From: Rhodospirillales bacterium
GTDB lineage: Bacteria > Pseudomonadota > Alphaproteobacteria > Acetobacterales > Acetobacteraceae
Direction: 5' to 3'
Length of the DNA: 37,632 nt
NCBI GenBank assembly: GCA_028288785.1
Contig: JAQGHV010000267.1
Coordinates: forward strand, 1-37,632
This document shows, in pieces, positions 10,166 to 21,236 of this stretch (position 1 is the stretch's first letter; every line of letters begins with the position of its first letter). The notes beneath the pieces are model-generated. The model saw only the letters and a program-made list of their open reading frames with translations. It made no database searches and had not been told where the DNA came from. A program made the position numbers and the translations under genes.

Positions 10166-11011
10166 TCACCGCGCCGGTGAGGCGACCGCTGCGTCGGGTT
10201 GGTTGCTCTCGGCGAGCGCCCGCGCGACGAAGCCGAACGCCTTCTCTTCTTCCACGAAGTCGCGCAGCGCGGCCAGCGCGGCATCACGTCCGCGCGGCAC
10301 TGCCATCGCATGCTCGATCACCATGAACCGCCCCGGCAGCACCCGCACATCCGCGCGCGTGGCGGCGAACTCGCGGATCGGCTGGCCCACGCCGGCCACC
10401 ACATCGATGCCTCCGGCCGCGAAGTCGGAGATCGCGCTCGCCGAAGTATCTGTGCGCACCAGCGTCGCCTGGCGGATCGCGCGGGTCAGGAACAGATCAT
10501 ACGCGCTGCCACGCCCCACCGAGATGCGCACGCCGGGCCGGTCGACCTCCTCATTGCTGCGGATGGTCGAGGTCGCGGGCACCGCATAGATGCCCTCGAT
10601 CACGACGTAGGGCGCGGTGAACGCTATCCCCTCGCCGCGCACGGGGTCCACCGCGAGGAACGCGATATCCCAGGCATTGCCGCCGCTGGCCAGGTTCGCC
10701 TCCGTCACGCGGCCGGCGGCGTCGAACGGCACGATCGTCAACGGCACGCCGAGCCGCGCCGCCAATGCCCGGGCCAGCGCCGGCGAGACGCCGCGCGGCT
10801 CGTTGCCCGTGGGGTCGCGCTGCACCAGCACCGTGTTCCCGTAGTTGATCGCGGCGCGCAGCGTTCCCGTCGGTGCAAGTTGCGCGCGGGCAGCGGGCGG
10901 GAGTGGTCGCGAGGGCGGCACCGCGTGCACGGACGACGAAGGCAGCGACGATTGCGCCAGAGCCGGCGCTGCGATGCTCATGCAGCCGAGTACGATCAAG
11001 CTCCGGCGCAT
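10166..11011 (-). CDS. ABC transporter substrate-binding protein, family 3 type
   Basis: Signal peptide (MRRSLIVLGCMSIAAPALAQ), GTLRAAINYGNTVLV, GVSPALARALAARLGVPLTIVPF, WDIAFLAVDPVRGEGIAFTAPYVVIEGIYAVP. Confidence 0.85.
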   Translation of the reverse strand: MRRSLIVLGCMSIAAPALAQSSLPSSSVHAVPPSRPLPPAARAQLAPTGTLRAAINYGNTVLVQRDPTGNEPRGVSPALARALAARLGVPLTIVPFDAAGRVTEANLASGGNAWDIAFLAVDPVRGEGIAFTAPYVVIEGIYAVPATSTIRSNEEVDRPGVRISVGRGSAYDLFLTRAIRQATLVRTDTSASAISDFAAGGIDVVAGVGQPIREFAATRADVRVLPGRFMVIEHAMAVPRGRDAALAALRDFVEEEKAFGFVARALAESNQPDAAVASPAR

Positions 11012-11045
11012 CGTGGCGTCTCCCCAAAATTCCCCGGGCGCGAGC

Positions 11046-11810
11046 CTACACCCAGTCCAGCGCCTCCGCGTAGCGGGCGGCGAGGAAGGTCAGCCCCTCC
11101 GGCGGCGCGGTCTGTCCGGCGCGCGCGCGGTCATGGCTGTCGAGCACGCTGCGCGGCCAAGTCAGGGGCCGCTTCCCCTGCCCGACCATCACCAGCGTGC
11201 CGACAAGGTTGCGCACTTGGTGATGCAGGAAGCTCCGCGCCTCGACCCGGAACTCGACATCCTCGGCGAAGCGCGCGACGTCCAGCCGGTCCAGCGTGCG
11301 CAGCGCGTCCTTCGCCTGGCACGACGAGGCGCGATAGGCCGAAAAATCATGCTTGCCGAGCAGCATCTGCGCGGCCTCGTGCATCGCTCCCGCATCGAGC
11401 CGCGCCTGCACATGCCAGACCCGCCCCGCATCCAGCGCCGGTCGCGGGCGGCGGTTGAGAATGCGGTAGCGATAGGCGCGCCCGATACAGGAAAAGCGCG
11501 CCGACCACCCCTCCGGCACGCGCGCGGCGCGGAGGATGGAAATCGGGTGCGGCCGGGTGTGGAAGTTGAGCGCTTCCCGCACGCGTTCCGGTGCGTAGTC
11601 GGCGTCGAGGTCGAGCTCGGCCACCTGCGCCTCGGCATGCACGCCGGCATCGGTGCGGCCTGCGGCGCCCACAACGGGCACGATGCCGGCGTTGAGATGC
11701 GCGGCCGCCTCCTCGATCGCCTGCTGGACCGAGGGCAGCCCCGCCGCCTGGCGCTGCCAGCCGTGGAAGGGTGCGCCGTCATACTCAACCATCAGCGCAT
11801 AGCGCGGCAT
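11046..11810 (-). CDS. truA: tRNA pseudouridine(38-40) synthase
   Basis: [66 protein letters not shown] overlap with fmt. Confidence 0.95.
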   Translation of the reverse strand: MPRYALMVEYDGAPFHGWQRQAAGLPSVQQAIEEAAAHLNAGIVPVVGAAGRTDAGVHAEAQVAELDLDADYAPERVREALNFHTRPHPISILRAARVPEGWSARFSCIGRAYRYRILNRRPRPALDAGRVWHVQARLDAGAMHEAAQMLLGKHDFSAYRASSCQAKDALRTLDRLDVARFAEDVEFRVEARSFLHHQVRNLVGTLVMVGQGKRPLTWPRSVLDSHDRARAGQTAPPEGLTFLAARYAEALDWV

Positions 11811-12703
11811 CAGGGCAGGATCTCGCCAGGCGGCAATGCGTAGCCGCGCAGGAGATCGCCCGCCGCCATGGCAGCGCGCCCCGCGCGTTGCAGGCGCAGC
11901 AGGCGCAGCGCGCCGGAGCCACACGCGATGCGAGGGGTCCCGTCGAGCACCAGCCCCGGCGGCCCGGAGCCGTCCGCCGGCTCCGCCTCCAGCACCCGCA
12001 TTGTCTCCGCGCCATGGGTGAAGAAGCAGGGCAGCGCACGGATGCGGCGGTCCAGCGCGATGGCATCCTGGCCCCAGTCGATTCGCCCATCCTCACGGCT
12101 GATCTTCGGCGCGTAGGTGACGCCGTCCGTCGGCTGCGGAATGGCGGGTGGATCCTCCGCGAGGGCGCGCAGGATCAGCCGCTCACCGATCGGCGCCAGC
12201 GCATCGTGCAGCGCGGATGCCGTCATGCGCGGGGTAATTGGCACCGCCTCCCGCAGCAGCATGGGGCCGGTGTCGAGGCCCTCCTCCATGCGCATGATGG
12301 TCACGCCGCTCTCCGCATCGCCGGCGAGGATCGCCGCCTGGATCGGGCTCGCCCCACGATGCCGCGGCAGCAGCGAGGCGTGGATGTTCAGGCACCCTCG
12401 CCGCGGCGCGTCAAGCATCGCCGGCGGCAGGATCAGCCCATACGCCGCCACCACCGCGACATCGAGACCCAACGCCGCAAACGCCGCATGCTCCGCCGCA
12501 TCGCGCTTCACCCGCGCGGGCGTCCGCACCTCCAGCCCAAGCTCAAGCGCCGCACGATGCACTGGGCACGGCGTCTCGCGCTGCCCACGCCCGGCCGGAC
12601 GCGGCGGTTGGCAATAGACGGCGACGACCTGGTGCGCCGCATGAAGCGCGCGCAGCGCAGGAACGGCGAAATCGGGGCTGCCCATGAAGGCGATGCGGAG
12701 CAT
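11810..12703 (-). CDS. fmt: Methionyl-tRNA formyltransferase
   Basis: [66 protein letters not shown]. Confidence 0.96.
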   Translation of the reverse strand: MLRIAFMGSPDFAVPALRALHAAHQVVAVYCQPPRPAGRGQRETPCPVHRAALELGLEVRTPARVKRDAAEHAAFAALGLDVAVVAAYGLILPPAMLDAPRRGCLNIHASLLPRHRGASPIQAAILAGDAESGVTIMRMEEGLDTGPMLLREAVPITPRMTASALHDALAPIGERLILRALAEDPPAIPQPTDGVTYAPKISREDGRIDWGQDAIALDRRIRALPCFFTHGAETMRVLEAEPADGSGPPGLVLDGTPRIACGSGALRLLRLQRAGRAAMAAGDLLRGYALPPGEILP

Positions 12704-12723
12704 TGTCGGCCTTTCCGGGTAAA

Positions 12724-12852
12724 GAAGGCGGGGGAAAGGAATTTCCCCCGGGCCCCCAATCTTCTTTTTTATCTGTTGGCCCTGGTTGAGGGGTCAGCAC
12801 CAAAAATCAAAAACAAAGAATGGGGCTTGGGGAAATTCCTTTCCCCAACCTT
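12724..12852 (-). repeat. Intergenic element family 2, copy 1 (terminal hairpin pair, between def and fmt)
   Basis: cgggggaaa-ggaa-tttcccccg (12729-12750) and ttggggaaa-ttcc-tttccccaa (12827-12848) flank a poly-A/poly-T core; aligns over its length with 21237-21367. Confidence 0.8.
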
Positions 12853-13386
12853 CTACTCCCTCGACTGCAGCTTCAATTCCTTGGCCAGCTTCCGCAGCAG
12901 CATGTTCCGCTTCAGCACGCTGAGGTGGTCCACGAACAGCACCCCATCCAGATGATCGATCTCGTGCTGCAGGCATGCCGCGAGCAGGTCCTCGCCCTCC
13001 ACCTCCCGCTTGGCGCCAGTCTCGTCGAGGTAGCGCACGCGCACGCGGGCGGGGCGGGTGACGTCGCCATATTGGCCAGGCAGCGACAGGCAGCCTTCCT
13101 CGCGCGTTGCGAGTTCCGGGCTTTGCGCCACGATCTCGGGGTTGATGAGCGCGAGCGGGGAGCGGGTGTCGTCGCGCTGGAGGTCGATGACGACGACGCG
13201 CAGCAGGCTGCCCACCTGCGGCGCGGCCAGGCCGATGCCTGGCGCCTCGTACATGGTGTGGAACATGCGCTCGATCAGCGGACGCACCGACGCGGTGTCG
13301 GCTTGACCGACGGCTTTGGATTTCTGCCGCAGGCGTGCGTCCGGGACGAGCAGGATGGGGAGTTTTTCGGCAATTGACATGGTCAC
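12853..13386 (-). CDS. def: Peptide deformylase
   Basis: GIGLAAPQVG, EEGCLSLPG, LQHEIDHLDGVLFVD. Confidence 0.96.
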   Translation of the reverse strand: MTMSIAEKLPILLVPDARLRQKSKAVGQADTASVRPLIERMFHTMYEAPGIGLAAPQVGSLLRVVVIDLQRDDTRSPLALINPEIVAQSPELATREEGCLSLPGQYGDVTRPARVRVRYLDETGAKREVEGEDLLAACLQHEIDHLDGVLFVDHLSVLKRNMLLRKLAKELKLQSRE

Positions 13387-13501
13387 GCGGCATTAGCGCC
13401 GCGCGCGCCCCCTTGCAACGGCGGCCCAGACGGCCAAAATCATTCTGGCCGGGATGCTTCGGGTCCCGGCCGCTTCGCTCCATCGAGGAGGCACTGCGCT
13501 G

Positions 13502-13963
13502 ATGTCTCGTTCCAACCTGTTTGGTTCGCCGTTGTTCCTGGGATTTGACCATCTCGAGCAGATGCTCGATCGGGTCGCCAAGAATTCGGAAGGCTATCCC
13601 CCCTATAATATCGAACAGACCGGGGATAACCGGCTGCGGATTACGCTCGCCGTTGCGGGTTTTTCGATGGATGACCTCCAGATCACGCAGGAGGACAACC
13701 AACTGGTAATCCGCGGCAAGCAGAAGGACGATACGGAAGGCCGCATCTTCATCCATCGCGGCATCGCCGCGCGGCAATTCCAGCGTGCTTTCGTCCTCGC
13801 CGAGGGCATCGATGTCGAAGGGGCCTGGGTCGACAATGGGTTGCTGCATGTTGAGTTGCAGCGGCCCCAGCCCGAGGTTCGGGTGAAGACGATCCAGATT
13901 ACGAAGGCTGGCGCCACGCCGACGCGCCAGGCCATCGAGACGAAGCGCCGCGACCACGACTGA
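13502..13963 (+). CDS. Hsp20/alpha-crystallin small heat-shock protein
   Basis: FDHLEQMLDRVAKNSEGYPPYNIEQTGDNRLRITLAVAGFSMDDLQITQEDNQLVIRGKQ...FIHRGIAARQFQRAFVLAEGIDVEGAWVDNGLLHVELQRPQPE. Confidence 0.93.
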   Translation: MSRSNLFGSPLFLGFDHLEQMLDRVAKNSEGYPPYNIEQTGDNRLRITLAVAGFSMDDLQITQEDNQLVIRGKQKDDTEGRIFIHRGIAARQFQRAFVLAEGIDVEGAWVDNGLLHVELQRPQPEVRVKTIQITKAGATPTRQAIETKRRDHD

Positions 13964-14012
13964 ACCTTTTCAGGTGCGGCCCATCCGGGCGCATCGCAGG
14001 GAGTTTTTTGCC

Positions 14013-14240
14013 ATGCAGACCAAGGACAATGCCAGCTTCGACATCCGCCAGATCTCGCCGCGCGACTGGGCGCGGTTCGGGACGGAGCAGATCGCCTATA
14101 TCCGCCCGATGATGGTCAATGGTGCGGCGGCCGTCGCCATCCACGCGGCCGACGGCACTCCGATCGGCGCCGCGCCGGATGCGCGCCTCGCGATCGCAGC
14201 CATCATCGAGCACGAGATGGAGCCGATGCTTCTTCATTGA
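14013..14240 (+). CDS. DUF1150-family protein
   Basis: 75 aa, SPRDWARFGTEQIAYIRPM...AAIIEHEMEPMLLH; the hsp20-DUF1150 neighbourhood is common in alphaproteobacteria. Confidence 0.8.
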   Translation: MQTKDNASFDIRQISPRDWARFGTEQIAYIRPMMVNGAAAVAIHAADGTPIGAAPDARLAIAAIIEHEMEPMLLH

Positions 14241-14283
14241 TGGCTGCGGTCATGAAGGATGACCGCAGCCATCAATGAACAGT

Positions 14284-14384
14284 TTTGCCCTCAAGCGCCG
14301 GGCGCGCACTCCGTGCGCTTGGCTCGCCGGACTACCGGCTGCGGCCCTTCGGCCTTGCCGCTCGCGACGCGAGCCGCAAGGGAC
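14284..14384 (+). repeat. Intergenic element family 1, copy C
   Basis: GCCCTCAAGCGCCGGGCGCGCACTCCGTGCGCTTGGCTCGCCGGACTACCGGCTGCGGCCCTTCGGCCTTGCCGCTCGCGACGCGAGCCGC; aligns with copy D. Confidence 0.75.
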
Positions 14385-14437
14385 CGAGACCGAAGCTTCC
14401 TAACTGAAGCGGATCGCTGACTGAGGCGCCCCGCCGC

Positions 14438-15034
14438 CTACGGCTGGCGGGGTGTCTCGGAGGCCGGGCGCTCCAGCGCCGTCGCCTGGTAGGCGCCCAG
14501 CAGGGTGCTTCCCCGCTCCATCTCGACCGTGCGCTTGACCACCACATTGCTCGCGCGGTCGACCCAGTAGCGGAGCACGAAGCTCTGGTCGTTCGGCGGC
14601 TCGGCGCGGACGCGGCGGACCAGGACCGTGGCCTGGAAGGTGCCGGCCGGCGTCATGACCGGCTCCACCACCTGGGACACGTTCCACATGGTCGGGAAGT
14701 CGTAGCGGATGCCGCTGCCTTCGGAGACCACCGTCGCCCGATACTGCGCCTGGGACGCGGGCGCCGCCGGGAAGAAGCCGTCCAGCCCGGCCAGATGGCC
14801 GCGTCCTTCCAGTCCGGCCTCCTCGATCATGCCCCACACGAAGCGGCGCTCGGTGTTCGCCGCGTCATTGTAGATGCAGGCATTGCCGTCGCGCCGCACC
14901 GCGCGAAGCGAGCGCGTATCGTCATAGCGCACCAGCGTGTTGGGCGCGGGGCAGTTGAACGCCCAGGGCGGCGGCGGCGGTGAGCAACCGGCCAGCGCCA
15001 GGATGGGCAGGATCAGGAACAGCAGCGCGCGCAT
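14438..15034 (-). CDS. Predicted lipoprotein, function unknown
   Basis: Signal sequence with lipobox LAGC (MRALLFLILPILALAGCSPPPPPW); start moved to internal Met. Confidence 0.7.
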   Translation of the reverse strand: MRALLFLILPILALAGCSPPPPPWAFNCPAPNTLVRYDDTRSLRAVRRDGNACIYNDAANTERRFVWGMIEEAGLEGRGHLAGLDGFFPAAPASQAQYRATVVSEGSGIRYDFPTMWNVSQVVEPVMTPAGTFQATVLVRRVRAEPPNDQSFVLRYWVDRASNVVVKRTVEMERGSTLLGAYQATALERPASETPRQP

Positions 15035-15328
15035 GGTGGCATCCCCGGGTTTCTTTCGGCGCCGGATCATGCCGGCCGGCGAGGCTCACGCCAAGCCTCG
15101 GACCGCGATCTCCGTCCGGTCAGTGAGAATCCTTCTTCGGCCCTCGCCTGCGCTGCCCGGCACACGCCAACCTTACGCGTCATCCGCCATCCTTTGATGA
15201 CCATCCGGCCTCAGCCTCTCATGGGCTCGCCGTTTCACACACGTATGCCCGGACGCTGCGCCGATGCCGGCGCCGCATATGCGGCGGGGGGGCTTTGATC
15301 CCGGCCCGCGGCGCCCTAATTCACCCCC

Positions 15329-17506
<2,178 letters not shown>

Positions 17507-17509
17507 TGC

Positions 17510-17604
17510 GCGCCATCAAGCGTCGGGCGCATGCTCCGCATGCTTGGCTCGCCGGACGACCGGCGGCGCCCATTCGGGCTTGCGGCCCGCGATGCGGGCC
17601 GAAG
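17510..17604 (+). repeat. Intergenic element family 1, copy D
   Basis: CCATCAAGCGTCGGGCGCATGCTCCGCATGCTTGGCTCGCCGGACGACCGGCGGCGCCCATTCGGGCTTGCGGCCCGCGATGCGGGCCGAAG; hairpins GCATGC-TCC-GCATGC and GGCCCGC-GAT-GCGGGCC. Confidence 0.78.
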
Positions 17605-17623
17605 ATTGATGACCACGGCGGGT

Positions 17624-18643
17624 TCACCCCACCAGCATCGGATCTCCCTTCGGCAGCAGCACCAGGTTGATCAGGGCCGTCTCCGCCAGCAGCGCAGCCC
17701 ATTCGGCGCGGAGGAGCTTGCCCTGCCCGTCGATGCGATGCGCCGTGTAGCCGCGGCCCTCAAGCATCGCCGCCATCTCGCTGCGCGGCGCCGGCGAGCC
17801 ATCCTGCTGCGTGCTCCATTCGATCAGCATACGCAGCCCGGGCGAGCGGTCCATCGTCGCGCACATGCCGCGCATCGCCATGCCTTCCCACCCCTCCACA
17901 TCCATCTTCAGCACGTCGATCGGCGCAGCTTCCTCGGCGAGCAGCGTGTCGAGCGGGACCGAGGCGACGCGCGTGGTGGTGGGCGCGGGGTCAGTCACCT
18001 CATGCACGGTCGGGCGGATGTAGCCGCCGCCGGGCATGTCCGGCCGCGAAACCAGGTCCACCACATCAGGCACGTCGCCGACCGCGACCTCGAACACCTT
18101 GCTGAAGCCGCCGAAGCCGTTGGTCCGCAGCGACCAATAGACCATGCGCGCCAGCTCGGGGTTGGGCTCGACGGCGTAGATGCGGCCCGTCACGCCGATG
18201 ATCGGCGCCGCCACCAGCGCGTACCAGCCGAGATTGGCGCCGACATCGACCACCCGCGCACCCGGCCGCAGCAGGGATTTGAACGCCTCGGTCGAGGGTG
18301 TTTCCCAGGTGCCGGTCTGCAGGATGTGCACGCCGACATCCTTGCTGCGCGTGTCGATATAGGCGCGGCAGCCATTGCTGAGGTGCGTGAGTGCGACATG
18401 CTCGCCGAGATAGATGGCGCTGCTGTTGTGGATGCGGCGCAGCCAGAACAGGTTCTCATGGTAGCCGGCGGTCACCACGCCGGCGACATCCTCGAGCCGG
18501 GCGGCGAGCTTGGCCACGTCGTGACGCAGGGCCTCGATAGTCCTGGCCGTATCGTGGTCCATCTGAACGACGTCCATAGGAGTCTCCATCGCGGGTGCGG
18601 TGCTGAATACACGTATTACGTGCATTAATTCAATGGTATGCAC
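17624..18643 (-). CDS. FkbM-family SAM methyltransferase (start uncertain, possibly 18589)
   Basis: GARVVDVGANLGWYALVAAPIIGVTGRIYAVEPNPELARMVYWSLRTNGF...VPLDTLLAEEAAPIDVLKMDVEGWEGMAMRGM. Confidence 0.85.
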   Translation of the reverse strand: MHTIELMHVIRVFSTAPAMETPMDVVQMDHDTARTIEALRHDVAKLAARLEDVAGVVTAGYHENLFWLRRIHNSSAIYLGEHVALTHLSNGCRAYIDTRSKDVGVHILQTGTWETPSTEAFKSLLRPGARVVDVGANLGWYALVAAPIIGVTGRIYAVEPNPELARMVYWSLRTNGFGGFSKVFEVAVGDVPDVVDLVSRPDMPGGGYIRPTVHEVTDPAPTTTRVASVPLDTLLAEEAAPIDVLKMDVEGWEGMAMRGMCATMDRSPGLRMLIEWSTQQDGSPAPRSEMAAMLEGRGYTAHRIDGQGKLLRAEWAALLAETALINLVLLPKGDPMLVG

Positions 18644-18730
18644 GTCAAAAGCAAGACCCTTTCTGTTGGTTGAGACGCCGCCCCCCTAATCTGCCGCCCG
18701 GCTGGACGGCATGCTCACAAGGTTCCCACC

Positions 18731-20191
18731 ATGCAACTGCTCGGCAAGCCATTGATATTGCACAATCCCTCCAGCGCGGCCGAGGTGGACAACAAGCTCG
18801 CCGAGATGCTTGAGGTGATGCGCGGCCTGCGCGGGGCGCAGATCGGCGTGCCGGCGATGGCTGCCCATGCCTGCGCCGTGCTGCTTCCGGATGCGGAGAT
18901 CCTGCCGCACTTCGCCCTGCGCGACCTGCTGCCGGCGCTGCCGGACGTGCTACTGCTGCACAAGGGCCTGCTCCACCATCTCGATCGCCATGTCCTCGCC
19001 AATGCCATCGCGCGGCTGAGCGTCGCCGCAGCCAACGAGGTCTATGTGCTGCTCGCGAAGCAGGTGCCGGTGACGCCACCAGAAGCACTTGCGCATCTCG
19101 GCCCGATGCTGGCGGGCGCGCGCGATCGCACGCTGCTGGCGCCGCCCACCGAGCCTGGTCTCGCCGTCATCATCTCCGCCTACGGCTGCGGCAATATCGG
19201 CGATGACGCGGTCACCATCGCGGCCGGCGAGATCGCCAGGCGGGCGGGGATGACGCGCTGGCGCGCGCTCGGCCCGGGCGCCCTCGCGGCCGATATCGAT
19301 GCGGCCGAGCTGGTCATCGTGGGAGGCGGCGGCATCTTCTACGACATCAGCTTCCGCGATGCGCCGGAGGTGGAGAACATCGCCAACTACACGGCGCCAT
19401 TGCGCTATGCCCGGGAGATGGGCAAGGCCACCGCCATCCTTGGGATCGGCACGCAGAGCATCGCGACGCCGCTCGGCCGGGCCGCCTTCGCGCGCGCCAT
19501 GCGGGACGCCGATGTGATCACCGTCCGCGACCCGATGGATGTCGCGGTGCTGGAGGGCCTGGCCCCCGAGCAGCCGGTGCGGCTTTCCGCGGATTTGGCC
19601 TTCGCGCTTGCGGCACTGGATCCCGACCCGCCGGAGCCGATCCCGCTTGCCGAGCGCCCACTCGCGATCATCGCCTTCGGTGCCTTCACCGAGACCACGC
19701 CGCCCGCCGACGGCCGCACGCTGGAGGATTGCGTGGCGGCCCTGGTGCGGCACTTGGCGACCACGCACGAGGTGCTGCTCGCGCTTCATTCGGATGATGA
19801 CGCGCCCTTCTATGCCCGCGTCGCCGACATCACCGGTGCGCGGGTCCAACGGCTCGTCGATATCGGGACGCGAGCTACCCTGGCGCTGTACGGCTCGGCG
19901 CGGCTGGTGATCGCCTCGCGCTTTCATGGCGTGATCTTCGCGGCTCTCGCCGGCGCCGCGATCGTGCCGGTCTGCAAGCCGGACACCAAGATCGGCTACC
20001 TGATGCGCCACGGCCTGCCATCGCTCGCGGAGGCGGAAGTCCTGTCGCTGGACCTCGCGGATTTCACGCCGGCCGCGCTGGTGGCGCGGGCCCGTGTCGC
20101 GGCCCCGGCCGAGGTTGCGCGCCAGGCTCGCGCGGCGATGGCGAATGTCGAACTGCTGGCGACCATGCTCGCGGCACGACGCGATGGCTGA
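18731..20191 (+). CDS. Polysaccharide pyruvyl transferase family protein with ~135-aa N-terminal extension
   Basis: YGCGNIGDDAVTIAAGEIARRAG, LVIVGGGGIFYD, ATAILGIGTQSI, VITVRDPMDVAVLE, SRFHGVIFAALAGAAIVPVCKPDTKIGYLM. Confidence 0.82.
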   Translation: MQLLGKPLILHNPSSAAEVDNKLAEMLEVMRGLRGAQIGVPAMAAHACAVLLPDAEILPHFALRDLLPALPDVLLLHKGLLHHLDRHVLANAIARLSVAAANEVYVLLAKQVPVTPPEALAHLGPMLAGARDRTLLAPPTEPGLAVIISAYGCGNIGDDAVTIAAGEIARRAGMTRWRALGPGALAADIDAAELVIVGGGGIFYDISFRDAPEVENIANYTAPLRYAREMGKATAILGIGTQSIATPLGRAAFARAMRDADVITVRDPMDVAVLEGLAPEQPVRLSADLAFALAALDPDPPEPIPLAERPLAIIAFGAFTETTPPADGRTLEDCVAALVRHLATTHEVLLALHSDDDAPFYARVADITGARVQRLVDIGTRATLALYGSARLVIASRFHGVIFAALAGAAIVPVCKPDTKIGYLMRHGLPSLAEAEVLSLDLADFTPAALVARARVAAPAEVARQARAAMANVELLATMLAARRDG

Positions 20192-20291
20192 AGGGGCACC
20201 CGCCACGGCACGCACGCGGCGGCACGGTGCTTGCCTGCGCGGGTGTCGCCGCCAGGCTCAGCACCGCGACTGCCCGACCGGGAGAACCACC

Positions 20292-21236
20292 ATGCTTCGC
20301 ACGACCATGCGCGGTGCCGCCGCCGGCGTCCTCGCCGCCCCATCGCTGGCGCGCCCAAGCCATGCCAAAGATCACCATCGGCATGTCCGGCTGGACCGGC
20401 TTCGCGCCACTAACCCTCGCCGAGCAGGCCGGGATCTTCCGCGCCAATGGCATCGAGGTCGGAACCCGCTTCGTGCCGCAGCGCGAGCGCAGCCTGGCCC
20501 TAGCCGGCGGCGCGCTGAACTGCATCGTGACCACCGTCGACTCCATGATCCTCTGGGCCTCGGCAGCGCCCCTTCAACAGGTGCTGGTGCTGACCGCTCG
20601 CGCGGCGGCGACGGCATCGCGGTGCGCTCGGCGATCAGCTCCTTTGCCAATCTGTGCGGCAAGACCATCGCGGTCGATGGCGCCGGTACCACGCCCTATT
20701 TCGTGCTCGCCTACATGATGCGAGAGAACGGGCTCTCGATCCGCAACGTCAGCACCGCCACCCTCGCGCCGCAGCCCGCCGCCCAGGCCTTTGTCGCCGG
20801 GCAATTCGACGGTTGCTCCACCTACGAGCCCGATTTGTCGCAGGTGCGCGCGATGGGTGCGTCGGGGAAAATCCTCGCCACCACGGTGGACCATGCCTGC
20901 GTGGTCGATGCCCTCCCCTTTAAGCCAGCATTCATCGCGGCGAAACCGGAAGCGGTGCGCCGCGTGGTCAAAAGCTGGTACGACGCGCTCGCCATGATCG
21001 TGGCCGAGCCCGACCGCAGCTTCGAGATCATGGGCCGCCGCGTGAACCAGACCGGCGAGGTGTTCAAGGCCAGTTCGCAGTTCATCGAGTGGCTGGACCA
21101 GGCGAAGAACTGCGAATACGTCGGCGCCGGGCTGCCGGAATTCATGCGCAAGGCGCACATGGTGCAGCGGGAGACGGGCGTGGTGCGGGCGGATGTGCCG
21201 TTGGGGCCGCTGCTGAATACGGCGTTCATCAGGTAG
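20292..21236 (+). pseudogene. ABC substrate-binding protein (nitrate/sulfonate/taurine type) with two opposite 1-nt frameshifts
   Basis: Signal peptide MLRTTMRGAAAGVLAAPSLA in frame of ORF 20094; KITIGMSGWTGFAPLTLAEQAGIFRANGIEVGTRFVPQRERSLALAGGALNCIVTTVDSMILWASAAPLQQVLVL in frame of ORF 20227; then GDGIAVRSAISSFANLCGKTIAVDGAGTTPYFVLAYMMREN back in the first frame. Confidence 0.75.

Noticed and set aside
10199-11458. 419-aa plus-strand ORF opposite the family 3 binding protein
   Set aside because: R/A/H-rich shadow ORF; the minus strand has signal peptide and SBP motifs.
18950-20215. 421-aa minus-strand ORF opposite the pyruvyl transferase gene
   Set aside because: Arg/Gly/Asp-rich shadow ORF; the + strand carries recognisable motifs.
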